A stretch of 46,713 nt of DNA from Ardenticatenaceae bacterium (lineage in GTDB: Bacteria > Chloroflexota > Anaerolineae > Promineifilales > Promineifilaceae). The translations under genes and the position numbers were made by a program. The notes below the pieces were generated by a model. The model saw only the letters and a list, made by a program, of their open reading frames with translations. It searched no databases and was not told the DNA's origin. The DNA lies in NCBI GenBank assembly GCA_030065875.1, contig JASJCR010000074.1:1-46713 (forward strand). The letters are read 5' to 3'. Positions 1 to 6,786 of this stretch are shown piece after piece (the first letter of the stretch is position 1; each line of letters starts with the position of its first letter).

Positions 1-141
1 CGTTCTCAGCAGGGAGCAGATGACTTTTGTATTACCCGTTCCTACCTGTCGACCATGAAAAAACAGGGCATCAACGTTTGGGAGGCGATTGGGTCCATTT
101 TCAAAGGCCCTCTTCTTGTCCCTGACTTTCAACCTGTATAG
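1..141 (+). CDS. IS66-type transposase, C-terminal fragment (partial)
   Basis: The first reading frame is open from the window edge to the TAG at 139-141 and encodes 46 residues. It contains FCITRSYLSTMKKQG, followed by a short Trp/Glu/Ala helix and a Phe-Lys-Gly-Pro tail. This closely resembles the C-terminus of IS66-family (TnpC) transposases, which typically end with an FC-x-RSY-ISTxRKQG block and an F-x-G-x-P tail. The start lies outside the window. No terminal inverted repeat of an IS could be recognised in the 150 bp after the stop, so this may be the edge of an intact element or a remnant. The heptamer array begins only 4 bp after the stop. Confidence 0.8.
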   Translation, partial: RSQQGADDFCITRSYLSTMKKQGINVWEAIGSIFKGPLLVPDFQPV

Positions 142-145
142 TTAC

Positions 146-241
146 AATCGTAAATCGTAAATCGTAAATCGTAAATCGTAAATCGTAAATCGTAAATCGT
201 AAATCGTAAATCGTAAATCGCAAATCGCAAATCGTAAATCG
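146..241. repeat. heptamer tandem array (TCGTAAA)n, about 13.5 copies
   Basis: A near-perfect 7-bp direct repeat fills this interval. Two units near the 3' end (about 220-231) carry a T to C change. The last unit runs into the palindrome AAATCGATTT (236-245). The array ends about 15 bp before the -10 element of the downstream cytochrome gene. Confidence 0.95.
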
Positions 242-255
242 ATTTGTCGATCCCC

Positions 256-264
256 TGATATAAT
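256..264 (+). promoter_or_regulatory. extended -10 promoter for the cytochrome c gene
   Basis: The sequence TGATATAAT (256-264) is a TGn extended -10 with a perfect TATAAT hexamer. Transcription would start near 271, giving a leader of about 29 nt. The -35 position falls inside or at the edge of the heptamer array and has no good TTGACA match. This is a sequence-based prediction. Confidence 0.5.
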
Positions 265-299
265 GCCAAAATCACTCTGTCGCTTGTGCCAATCAAGGT

Positions 300-707
300 A
301 TGTCAAATATTTTTTTTCGACGATTTTGTCTGATATTTCAATTTATTTTTCTAATTATACTGCCGGTTGGCTGTGGGGTGGAAAGTTCACCACCCCCCAC
401 CCCAACGCTCTCCGCGCTGGCCATCAAGGGAAAACAGGTTTTTTCAGCGGAGTGCGCCCGCTGTCATGCCGTATCCGATGACACGGTGATTGTCGGTCCA
501 TCTCTGGCTGGCATCGCCGATCGGGCGGGTGAGCGGGTTGAGGGCGTCACGGCCGAGGGGTATTTGCTGCAGTCGATTGTGGCGCCAAATCGATATGTGG
601 TGGATGGATACAGCGAACTGATGCCGGCCGATCTGGGGAAAAAGTTAACGGGAGAGGATGTCGATGCGGTGGTAGCCTATTTGTTGACGCTGCAAGATGG
701 GGAATAG
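300..707 (+). CDS. lipoprotein mono-heme cytochrome c
   Basis: The 135-residue protein has a hydrophobic N-terminus ending in a lipobox (LPVGC, Cys25), a Pro-rich linker (31-35), a CARCH heme c site (52-56) and a likely axial Met at 108 in an ELMP context. It is therefore a small class I-type cytochrome c, probably anchored by lipid on the outer face of the membrane. It lies 25 bp upstream of a di-heme peroxidase-like gene on the same strand and may shuttle electrons to it; that partnership is inferred from position. The ATG at 300 follows AAGG at short spacing. An overlapping ORF starting at 263 is in another frame and lacks any domain. Confidence 0.85.
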   Translation: MSNIFFRRFCLIFQFIFLIILPVGCGVESSPPPTPTLSALAIKGKQVFSAECARCHAVSDDTVIVGPSLAGIADRAGERVEGVTAEGYLLQSIVAPNRYVVDGYSELMPADLGKKLTGEDVDAVVAYLLTLQDGE

Positions 708-732
708 GGTTTAAGGATCGAGAGGTTGGAGG

Positions 733-2988
733 ATGACCATGAAGAAAATTTTGCGGGTCCTTTCCAGGATTATTTTGGCCTTGATACTGATCGTGGTGGG
801 CGTTTTTATCACGTTTGCCGTCATGCCGGCCGAAGCGGATCCGGTGGTTCCTCTAAACAAGCATGGCGCAGGGGCCAGCAGCGTGGTGCCGTCCTACACG
901 GGACTGCAGCGCTCGTTTCCGGAAACCAACGAACCGGCCGATAATCCCACAACCGCAGCCAAGGCGGAATTGGGTCGCCTGCTCTTCTTTGATCCGATCC
1001 TCTCTGAAAACGACGATATTTCCTGCGCCAGCTGTCATCATCCGGATCTTGGTTTTTCAGATGGCCTGGTGAAGGGTGTTGGTCCGCAAGGGGTTGAATT
1101 GACCCGCAATACCCCGACCTTGTGGAATGTGGCTTATGTGCAAAATCTGTTTTGGGACGGCCGGCTCAATTCACTAGAAACCCAGGCTGAATTCCCTCTA
1201 ACCCATCCGGATGAAATGGGCGTCAGCGACACGGCCGCTCTCGAAGCGGAGCTGCGGGCCAATTCTCAATACGCCGATTTGTTTGACCAGGCGTTTACCG
1301 GCGGTGAAGAAGCGATTTCTCTGGCAAATGTCGAAAACGCCCTGGCGGCCTTCCAGCGCACCCTGATTTCGCAAAACAGCCCCTTTGATCGGTATGCAGC
1401 GGGCGAATTTGAGGCTTTAACCGCCCAACAGCGGCGCGGTTTGGCCCTTTTTCGCTCCGGTGCCACCCGCTGTTTTGAATGTCACTCCGCCCCAACCTTC
1501 GCCAGCGATACCTTTCGGGTGATCGGGGTTCAGAGCATCGATCCCGGCCGGGCCGCCATCGCGTCCGATGGGGTAGAAGGGGCTTTTCGGGTGCCGACGT
1601 TGCGCAATATCGCCTTAACCTCCCCCTACATGCATGATGGCTCTTTTGAAACGCTTGAAGATGTCATCGAGTTCTATGCGGATGGGGGTGGCCTGGCCCA
1701 CGGGCAAAGCGATGTTGATCCGTTTGTAAACGGTTTTGAGCTGACCAATCAGGAAATGGCGGATATGGTGTCCTTTCTCCACGCCCTGACTGATGAAACT
1801 TCTCTGCCGGCGATTCCCTTAGAAGTTCCTTCGGGCCTGCCGGTTGTGGCTCGCCTGGAAAATAGCGCCCGAGATGTTTCGGCCGCCCACAATGCAGGTG
1901 GAGAAGCGAAGGGGATTGAGAACCGCGAGCCGCAAACCTTGATGGTCCAGGCCGGTGAATCGATTCAGGCGGCCGTTGATCGAGCCCAACCGGGTGATAC
2001 GATTTTGATTTCTTATGGGGTATACCATGAACGGGTGGTCATTGACATCAGCGATATCACGCTTGAAGGGATACCCAACGATGATGGCGCCTATCCGATC
2101 ATTGACGGCCGAGATATTTTACCGGAAGGTGTGCTGTCATCGGGCAATAATTTTAAGGTCGGTCAACTCCACGTCCGCAATTTCACCGATAACGGCATCC
2201 TGGTGGAAGGGGTTACCGGGGTTCACTTCTATGACATCATCGCTGAAAAAACCGGCGCTTACGGCATCTATCCAGTTCAAAGCAGTGATGTCTTGATCGA
2301 GCGAATGGAGGTATGGCTTGCTGAAGATGCTGGTATCTATGCCGGTCAATGTGAAGATGTTATCGTGCGGGACAGTGTGGTTTACGACAACGTCATCGGG
2401 ATTGAGCTGGAAAATACCCTGGGTGGTGAAGTGTACAACAACCATGCCTACAACAACACCACCGGCATTTTGCTGGTGCTGCTGCCGCAGCTAACTTCTA
2501 AAATTTCAGCCCAGGCCAAGGTGTACGATAATTTAGTGGAAGACAACAACACCGACAATTTTGGCCGAGCGGGCACAACGGTCAGCATTTTGCCACCGGG
2601 TATCGGTATTCTCGTTCTCGCTTCCGATCAAAATGAGGTGTTTAACAACACCGTGACCGGCAATAAATCTTCTGGGGTTGCCCTATTTAGCTTGACCGGG
2701 ACCGGGGCATTTGACGCCAGTGAACTGGATGTTGGCCCCCTGCCGGAAGGGAATCTTATTTACGACAACGTGTACGATAACAACGGCTTTGATCCGGACC
2801 AATTTATCAGGGATTTGGGTATCCCGGCCGGCGATATTTTGTGGGATGGATCGGGTGGAGGAAATCGCTTTAACGAAGCGGCCGGGACCACCTCATTTCC
2901 ACCGGTTTTGCCCAGCGACAGCTGGCCGGAATTTGCTCGCCACGCATATGGGAATATGCTGAGCTGGGTGATTGGTTTAATTAGGTAG
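733..2988 (+). CDS. di-heme cytochrome c peroxidase/MauG-like domain fused to a parallel beta-helix
   Basis: The 751-residue protein begins with a membrane segment (about 10-32). The domain from about 72 to 355 has the architecture of the bacterial di-heme cytochrome c peroxidase/MauG family: heme sites CASCH (98-102) and CFECH (247-251), an RNTPTLWN block (125-132) and RVPTLRN with PYMHDGSF (286-304). From about 400 to 705 the sequence is a series of repeats typical of right-handed parallel beta-helix (PbH1/NosD-like) domains, with many Asn and Gly turns. Family CcpA/MauG proteins normally end after the heme domain (about 350 residues), so this is a fusion. The start has GGAGG immediately upstream; ATG 733 or the in-frame ATG 739 are both possible. 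It is probably co-transcribed with the cytochrome at 300-707. The substrate is unknown; an exported oxidase or peroxidase with a carbohydrate-like binding scaffold is an inference. Confidence 0.88.
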   Translation: MTMKKILRVLSRIILALILIVVGVFITFAVMPAEADPVVPLNKHGAGASSVVPSYTGLQRSFPETNEPADNPTTAAKAELGRLLFFDPILSENDDISCASCHHPDLGFSDGLVKGVGPQGVELTRNTPTLWNVAYVQNLFWDGRLNSLETQAEFPLTHPDEMGVSDTAALEAELRANSQYADLFDQAFTGGEEAISLANVENALAAFQRTLISQNSPFDRYAAGEFEALTAQQRRGLALFRSGATRCFECHSAPTFASDTFRVIGVQSIDPGRAAIASDGVEGAFRVPTLRNIALTSPYMHDGSFETLEDVIEFYADGGGLAHGQSDVDPFVNGFELTNQEMADMVSFLHALTDETSLPAIPLEVPSGLPVVARLENSARDVSAAHNAGGEAKGIENREPQTLMVQAGESIQAAVDRAQPGDTILISYGVYHERVVIDISDITLEGIPNDDGAYPIIDGRDILPEGVLSSGNNFKVGQLHVRNFTDNGILVEGVTGVHFYDIIAEKTGAYGIYPVQSSDVLIERMEVWLAEDAGIYAGQCEDVIVRDSVVYDNVIGIELENTLGGEVYNNHAYNNTTGILLVLLPQLTSKISAQAKVYDNLVEDNNTDNFGRAGTTVSILPPGIGILVLASDQNEVFNNTVTGNKSSGVALFSLTGTGAFDASELDVGPLPEGNLIYDNVYDNNGFDPDQFIRDLGIPAGDILWDGSGGGNRFNEAAGTTSFPPVLPSDSWPEFARHAYGNMLSWVIGLIR

Positions 2989-2991
2989 AGA

Positions 2992-3020
2992 GACTTCAGA
3001 CTACAGACCTCAGACATCAG
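2992..3020. repeat. left inverted arm of heptamer element (about four units)
   Basis: ACTTCAG, ACTACAG, ACCTCAG and ACATCAG follow each other in strict 7-bp register just after the stop codon of the beta-helix fusion. They are degenerate reverse complements of the CTGTAGT units of the array at 3073-3155, so the two arms can pair across a spacer of about 52 bp. Confidence 0.75.
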
Positions 3021-3072
3021 ATAATGGTAAATGTAACTTGATATCAAATAGAGGGGGTTTACACTTTAAAAG

Positions 3073-3155
3073 TAGTCTGTAGTCTGTAGTCTGTAGTCTG
3101 TAGTCTGTAGTCTGTAGTCTGTAGTCTGTAGTCTGTAGTCTGTAGTCTGTAGTCT
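3073..3155. repeat. heptamer tandem array (CTGTAGT)n, about 12 copies
   Basis: A perfect 7-bp tandem repeat of TAGTCTG (rotation CTGTAGT) covers 83 bp. It ends about 20 bp before the msrA start codon, so it lies in the promoter or leader of msrA. Confidence 0.95.
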
Positions 3156-3176
3156 TAATCTAATATGGAGAAAACC

Positions 3177-3731
3177 ATGAGCAATCAATCAAAAATTGAA
3201 GTGGCAACCCTGGGTGGCGGCTGCTTTTGGTGTTTGGAAGCGGTTTATGTGGAATTAAAAGGGGTCCAAAAGGTCGTATCCGGTTATTCCGGTGGGCACG
3301 TACCCAATCCCACCTATGAACAGGTGTGCGGCAAGCAAACCGGCCATGCTGAAGTGGTCCAGGTGCACTATGACCCTGAGGAGGTTTCTTTTAAGGAACT
3401 GCTTGAGGTCTTTTTTACAATACACGACCCCACAACGCCCAATCGGCAGGGGGCGGATGTCGGACCCCAATATCGGTCTGTGATTTACTATCACGATCAG
3501 GATCAAAAAGAGGTTTCTGAACAGGTGATGGCCGAGGTGACGGCCGAAAATATTTGGGGTGCGCCGCTGGTCACAGAGTTGGAGCCGCTGGACATTTTTT
3601 ATCCTGCTGAAGCATACCATCAGGATTATTACGCCCGCAATCCGTATCAAGGGTATTGTCGAGTTGTGATCGCCCCCAAAGTGGCCAAATTCCGGCAAAA
3701 ATACGTGTCGAAATTGAAGGCTGCTGCTTAA
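3177..3731 (+). CDS. msrA: peptide methionine (S)-S-oxide reductase MsrA
   Basis: MsrA reduces methionine-S-sulfoxide in proteins and free methionine with a thiol reductant. The 184-residue product has the catalytic GCFWC motif (Cys16, followed by Cys19) after a GGG turn. It also has the GYSGG block, the HPT-like repair motif (HDPTTPNRQGADVGPQYRS) and a C-terminal Cys in GYCRVVI that may act as resolving residue. I chose ATG 3177 because GGAG at 3166-3169 is correctly placed in front of it. The in-frame ATG at 3165 has no ribosome binding site and would add four residues. It is a single gene between two repeat-rich gaps, with a heptamer array immediately upstream. Confidence 0.96.
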   Translation: MSNQSKIEVATLGGGCFWCLEAVYVELKGVQKVVSGYSGGHVPNPTYEQVCGKQTGHAEVVQVHYDPEEVSFKELLEVFFTIHDPTTPNRQGADVGPQYRSVIYYHDQDQKEVSEQVMAEVTAENIWGAPLVTELEPLDIFYPAEAYHQDYYARNPYQGYCRVVIAPKVAKFRQKYVSKLKAAA

Positions 3732-4075
3732 GGCTTGTGAGTGTGATTAATCACTCGTTGAAGATGATGCCTGAGCCTGTCGAAGGCTGAGTCGGTATCT
3801 AAGCGGCTAACTAAATGTGGACGGATCCCTCAATCACTCTTAATTCATTCTCGGCCCCCTTGTCATCCTGAGCGCAGCGAAGGATCCCGTCAACTGACAT
3901 GAATGTGTCGTTTGCCATTCATGTAATTTCATCTCTGCAGATCAGCTATCCTGAACGCAAGCTTGAGGAGATTCTTCACTTCGCTGCGCTCCGTTCTGAA
4001 TGACAGGTAGTTTGCAGCCTACCCAGCCGCCCCCGAACCACTCACAGGGAAGGGGGAAGATTTTTTCGCTGTATT
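3732..4075. other. intergenic gap with short dispersed repeats
   Basis: This 344-bp gap holds no convincing gene. It contains the 12-bp palindrome GTGATTAATCAC at 3743-3754, a single GCCTGAGCCTGTCGAAGGC-type repeat at about 3766-3795, and copy A of a MITE-like inverted-arm element (3862-4006). No clear intrinsic terminator was found. Confidence 0.7.
3862..4006. repeat. MITE-like inverted-arm element, copy A
   Basis: The left arm begins GTCATCCTGAGCGCAGCGAA and runs to a CGTCAA (about 3893). The right arm contains GATTCTTCACTTCGCTGCG and ends with CTGAATGACAG near 4006. The arms are imperfect reverse complements around a ~75 bp centre. Related copies are at 8143-8289 and 37015-37155. Confidence 0.75.
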
Positions 4076-5203
4076 TTAGACTTGATTTATTGAGTCTGCC
4101 CATTCTGCACCTTGGGCTGTGGCCTGAGATACAAAATGGTGAATGTGTGATTGGGTGGTGGCCAGCATATCATCATTCCGATCATACGCTTTGAACCAGG
4201 CTACGATCTCTTCCAGAGCGTCAATCCAGCTGTAAACCGGCCGCCATCCCAGACGTTGGGCCGCTTTTTCCCAGCTTAACCTCAGCTGGAAGGTTTCGAT
4301 CTGGTTCACATCCGGATCGGTGTGAATATAAGACCCATCCCCCCAAATTTCGATCAGCTTGTCGGCAATTTCCTGGACGGTGATCCCCACCTGTTCGAGC
4401 GGCCCAAAATTCCACGGCTCGCTAAAATGAGGCGCGTTATTTGTTAACAATCGCCGTCCAACTTCCAAATACCCGCTCAGAGGAACCAGCACGTGCTGCC
4501 ACGGCCGAACGTAATAGGGGTTGCGAATCGGGATCGGTTCGCCTCGCATTAACGCCTGTACACTGTCGGGAACGAGGCGAAACGGGGCCAGATCGCCGCC
4601 ACCGATCACGTTACCGGCGCGCACAGAAGCCAGCCCCACCCCATGATCTGGGTAGCGATCCGGGTGAAAGTACGTTTGCCTGTAGGTGTGAATGGCCAAT
4701 TCGGCCATCGCCTTACTGGCGCTGTAGGGGTCTTTTCCGCCCAGCCGGTCGATTTCACGATATCCCCACAGCCAGTGGTGATCCTCATACACCTTGTCGG
4801 TCGTAATCGAAACCACCGCGTCGACACCGGCGGTTTGCCGCACCGCATCGAGCAGATTGACGGTCCCCATTGTGTTGGTGGCTATCGTTAGCTGCGGTTC
4901 TTCGATTGACCGTAATACGATGGGTTGAGCGGCCATGTGAAATATGATAGACGGCCGATGTTTTTCGATGAGCGCCAATATTTCCTGCTGATGGCGAATA
5001 TCTCCGCGAACGTCGGTGACCCGCTCGGCCAAACCCAGAACGTCAAACATGTTTGGTTCTGTTGGCGGTTCTGGCAGGCTGTAGCCGATCACCCGGGCAC
5101 CCATTTCGAGCAGCCAGGTGGTTAGCCACGCTCCTTTAAAGCCGGTATGCCCGGTAATTAGGACAGAACGGCCGCTGTACACGCCTTCAAATAAACGATT
5201 CAT
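4076..5203 (-). CDS. rfbG: CDP-glucose 4,6-dehydratase
   Basis: The enzyme converts CDP-D-glucose to CDP-4-keto-6-deoxy-D-glucose. The 375-residue sequence shows the NAD-binding motif GHTGFKGAW (18-26), the TTDKVYED block and the YSASK catalytic Tyr/Lys motif, all characteristic of RfbG-type SDR dehydratases. The ATG at 5203 is preceded by AGGAAA about 13 nt upstream. It is the last gene of the - strand glycan region, 36 bp after a C-methyltransferase, and acts directly after RfbF (10775-11545). The usual next gene rfbH (3-dehydrase) is not present, so the 4-keto product is probably used by the neighbouring C-methyltransferases. Confidence 0.93.
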   Translation of the reverse strand: MNRLFEGVYSGRSVLITGHTGFKGAWLTTWLLEMGARVIGYSLPEPPTEPNMFDVLGLAERVTDVRGDIRHQQEILALIEKHRPSIIFHMAAQPIVLRSIEEPQLTIATNTMGTVNLLDAVRQTAGVDAVVSITTDKVYEDHHWLWGYREIDRLGGKDPYSASKAMAELAIHTYRQTYFHPDRYPDHGVGLASVRAGNVIGGGDLAPFRLVPDSVQALMRGEPIPIRNPYYVRPWQHVLVPLSGYLEVGRRLLTNNAPHFSEPWNFGPLEQVGITVQEIADKLIEIWGDGSYIHTDPDVNQIETFQLRLSWEKAAQRLGWRPVYSWIDALEEIVAWFKAYDRNDDMLATTQSHIHHFVSQATAQGAEWADSINQV

Positions 5204-5239
5204 TTAAGCGATTTTCCTGTTGGTAGGGATTTTATTACC

Positions 5240-6418
5240 TTAAGCGACCAAAATTGTGGCAGAAACATCGAGCTCTTGCAACGTTTGGCTTATTTCCTGC
5301 TCATAATTGTGGTTCATGATGATCACCACGTCAGGTTGATAAGTTCTGAGAAAGGTTGGATCGACAATCTGCTGCCCCATTCCGGCCACAAACATCCCTT
5401 TTTTCCGCGGGTTGATATCGACAGCGTATTCAACCACTCCCTGAGGATTCAGCATATTTAAAAAGGTTACTCCTTTTGATCCAGCTCCCCAAATGACCGC
5501 TTTTTGATGGTTTTGCCTCAAGGTGGCAAAGCGCTCTTGCCACGCCGCCATTTTCTCCGCAAATGCGGCTGAGAAGCGGTCAACATCAGCTGCCAGCGAC
5601 GCAATTCCCTGGGCGTGATCGTCTGGTCTAGGGGTTGCGGCTTCTGCCGGGAAGGCTTCGATTGTTAAAAATTGACCTCCAAAGACGGTGTTCACCCTTC
5701 CGACGTGAAACCGATTTTGCCGAAATACATGGCTTAAGGAATAGGGGCTAAAATAGCCGCAGTGTTCGTAGATAATGTCCCATATCCCCAATTCACGAAC
5801 GGTCCACAAGACGTTTGGCACCTCAAAAAGGGCGGTGGTTTTTGACCGGCTGCCTATGACCCGGCGAACCATACCGACAAACTCACCGGCGTTTTCGATA
5901 TGCTCTAAAACGTGGCGGCAGAGAAGGACATCGGCCGGGTAAGCGGCATATTTTTCGGTGTAATAATCGGGAATAAACGAAAGATATTCCGGCAAATCCT
6001 CTTTGGGGAGAGTGCTGGGATCAAACCCGACACCGCGATTGGATCCGGCCTGGCACATCATTTGCAGAAAATCACCCTGTCCGGCCCCGATCTCCACAAT
6101 GTTTTTTTGGCGGATGTCGAATCGCTCGACCCACTCGTGGACCAGATTGGTGGCATACGCCTGAAATCGGGGTGAGTGGTGAAGGGAATTTTCATAAGAT
6201 TGGTTGTAATCCATCAGGCGGCTGTCAAAACGGGTGTTGAAGATATGGCCACACCGATCGCAGAAGGCCAGCTGCATGTCGCCACGAGGCGCGGATTTAG
6301 CCCCACCGGCCGTGTCCCACAAAATGTTGCAGTAAACCGGTATTTGGGAAATTTCTATAAATGGCTGACTTTCGGTATTGCGGCACACTGGACAAGCCAG
6401 GTTAAGATAATTCGACAT
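5240..6418 (-). CDS. sugar C-methyltransferase, class I SAM-dependent (paralogue 1)
   Basis: The 392-residue protein has the three-part layout of NDP-sugar C-methyltransferases such as TylC3/TcaB9. There is an N-terminal zinc-binding segment (Cys9/Cys12 and Cys53/Cys56), a SAM-binding Rossmann domain with VEIGAGQGDFL (108-118), and a C-terminal nucleotide-like fold containing VIWGAGSKGVTFL. The catalytic region reads IYEHCGYFS, close to the family's Tyr/Glu/His cluster. It is clearly paralogous to the gene at 6787-7980. It probably adds a C-methyl group to a 4-keto CDP-sugar; the exact carbon is not visible. There is no strong ribosome binding site before ATG 6418. Confidence 0.82.
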   Translation of the reverse strand: MSNYLNLACPVCRNTESQPFIEISQIPVYCNILWDTAGGAKSAPRGDMQLAFCDRCGHIFNTRFDSRLMDYNQSYENSLHHSPRFQAYATNLVHEWVERFDIRQKNIVEIGAGQGDFLQMMCQAGSNRGVGFDPSTLPKEDLPEYLSFIPDYYTEKYAAYPADVLLCRHVLEHIENAGEFVGMVRRVIGSRSKTTALFEVPNVLWTVRELGIWDIIYEHCGYFSPYSLSHVFRQNRFHVGRVNTVFGGQFLTIEAFPAEAATPRPDDHAQGIASLAADVDRFSAAFAEKMAAWQERFATLRQNHQKAVIWGAGSKGVTFLNMLNPQGVVEYAVDINPRKKGMFVAGMGQQIVDPTFLRTYQPDVVIIMNHNYEQEISQTLQELDVSATILVA

Positions 6419-6461
6419 TATTTTGTCTACTCTTTATGTATTGAGTAGTTTACAAAAAATA

Positions 6462-6576
6462 TTATAGGAAAAATCGTCCACAGACCCCATAGGGGTGAAC
6501 CGAAGGTTCGCAGATTTTCGCAGAGCTCCGCAGGAGCAAGAGATAAATCTGTGAAAATCCGTGTTAATCCGTGGCC
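6462..6576 (+). repeat. inverted repeat flanking methyltransferase paralogue 2, left arm
   Basis: This arm starts TTATAGGAAAAATCGTCC and ends with AATCCGTGTTAATCCGTGGCC-like sequence. It aligns well with the reverse complement of 8008-8113, sharing GAAAAATCGTCC, CAGACCCC, AGGGGTGAACCG, CGCAGATTT, AGCTCC and the final CCG-rich end. A more distant relative lies at 29443-29512. Confidence 0.75.
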
Positions 6577-6656
6577 TTTTTTTAACAATTCTTTTTGTAA
6601 ACCACTTGAATGTAGAAATTGGTTTAATATCAGATCAGGCCCTTTAGCCCCGCATA

Positions 6657-6785
6657 TTTGAGTTTTGACAAATAAACACCGGTATAGCGGCGTCATTCCC
6701 GCGAAAGCGGGAATCCATTGGATTGCCACCAGCGGATCCCCGACGTAGTTTACCCCCGTGATGACGGGGGCCAGGATGTCGGGCT
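6657..6785 (+). repeat. dispersed hairpin repeat, copy 1
   Basis: The element reads GAGTTTTGACAAATAAACAC, then a CGTC spacer, the hairpin ATTCCCGCGAAAGCGGGAAT, then a GGATCCCC segment and a second hairpin CCCCCGTGATGACGGGGG. It ends next to the stop codon of the gene at 6787-7980. Related copies are at 29191, 33822 and 39767, all in the same orientation. Confidence 0.85.
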
Positions 6786-6786
6786 T

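Larger units (their letters stand above)
6419..6786. other. intergenic gap with two repeats, no gene
   Basis: The 368 bp between methyltransferase paralogues 1 and 2 hold one arm of an inverted repeat that flanks paralogue 2 (6462-6576) and the first copy of a dispersed hairpin repeat (6657-6785). The ORFs here read through repeat sequence and are not supported. Confidence 0.7.

Noticed and set aside
146..241. CRISPR array
   Set aside because: The units are direct 7-mers with no spacers and no cas genes are present.
263..481. 72-residue open frame before the cytochrome gene
   Set aside because: It overlaps the cytochrome in another frame, its start lies in the -10 element, and it has no recognisable feature.
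6664..6688. TTGACA and TATAGC/TATAAT inside the dispersed hairpin repeat as a mobile promoter
   Set aside because: The spacing is only 12 bp in each copy, too short for a sigma-70 promoter.
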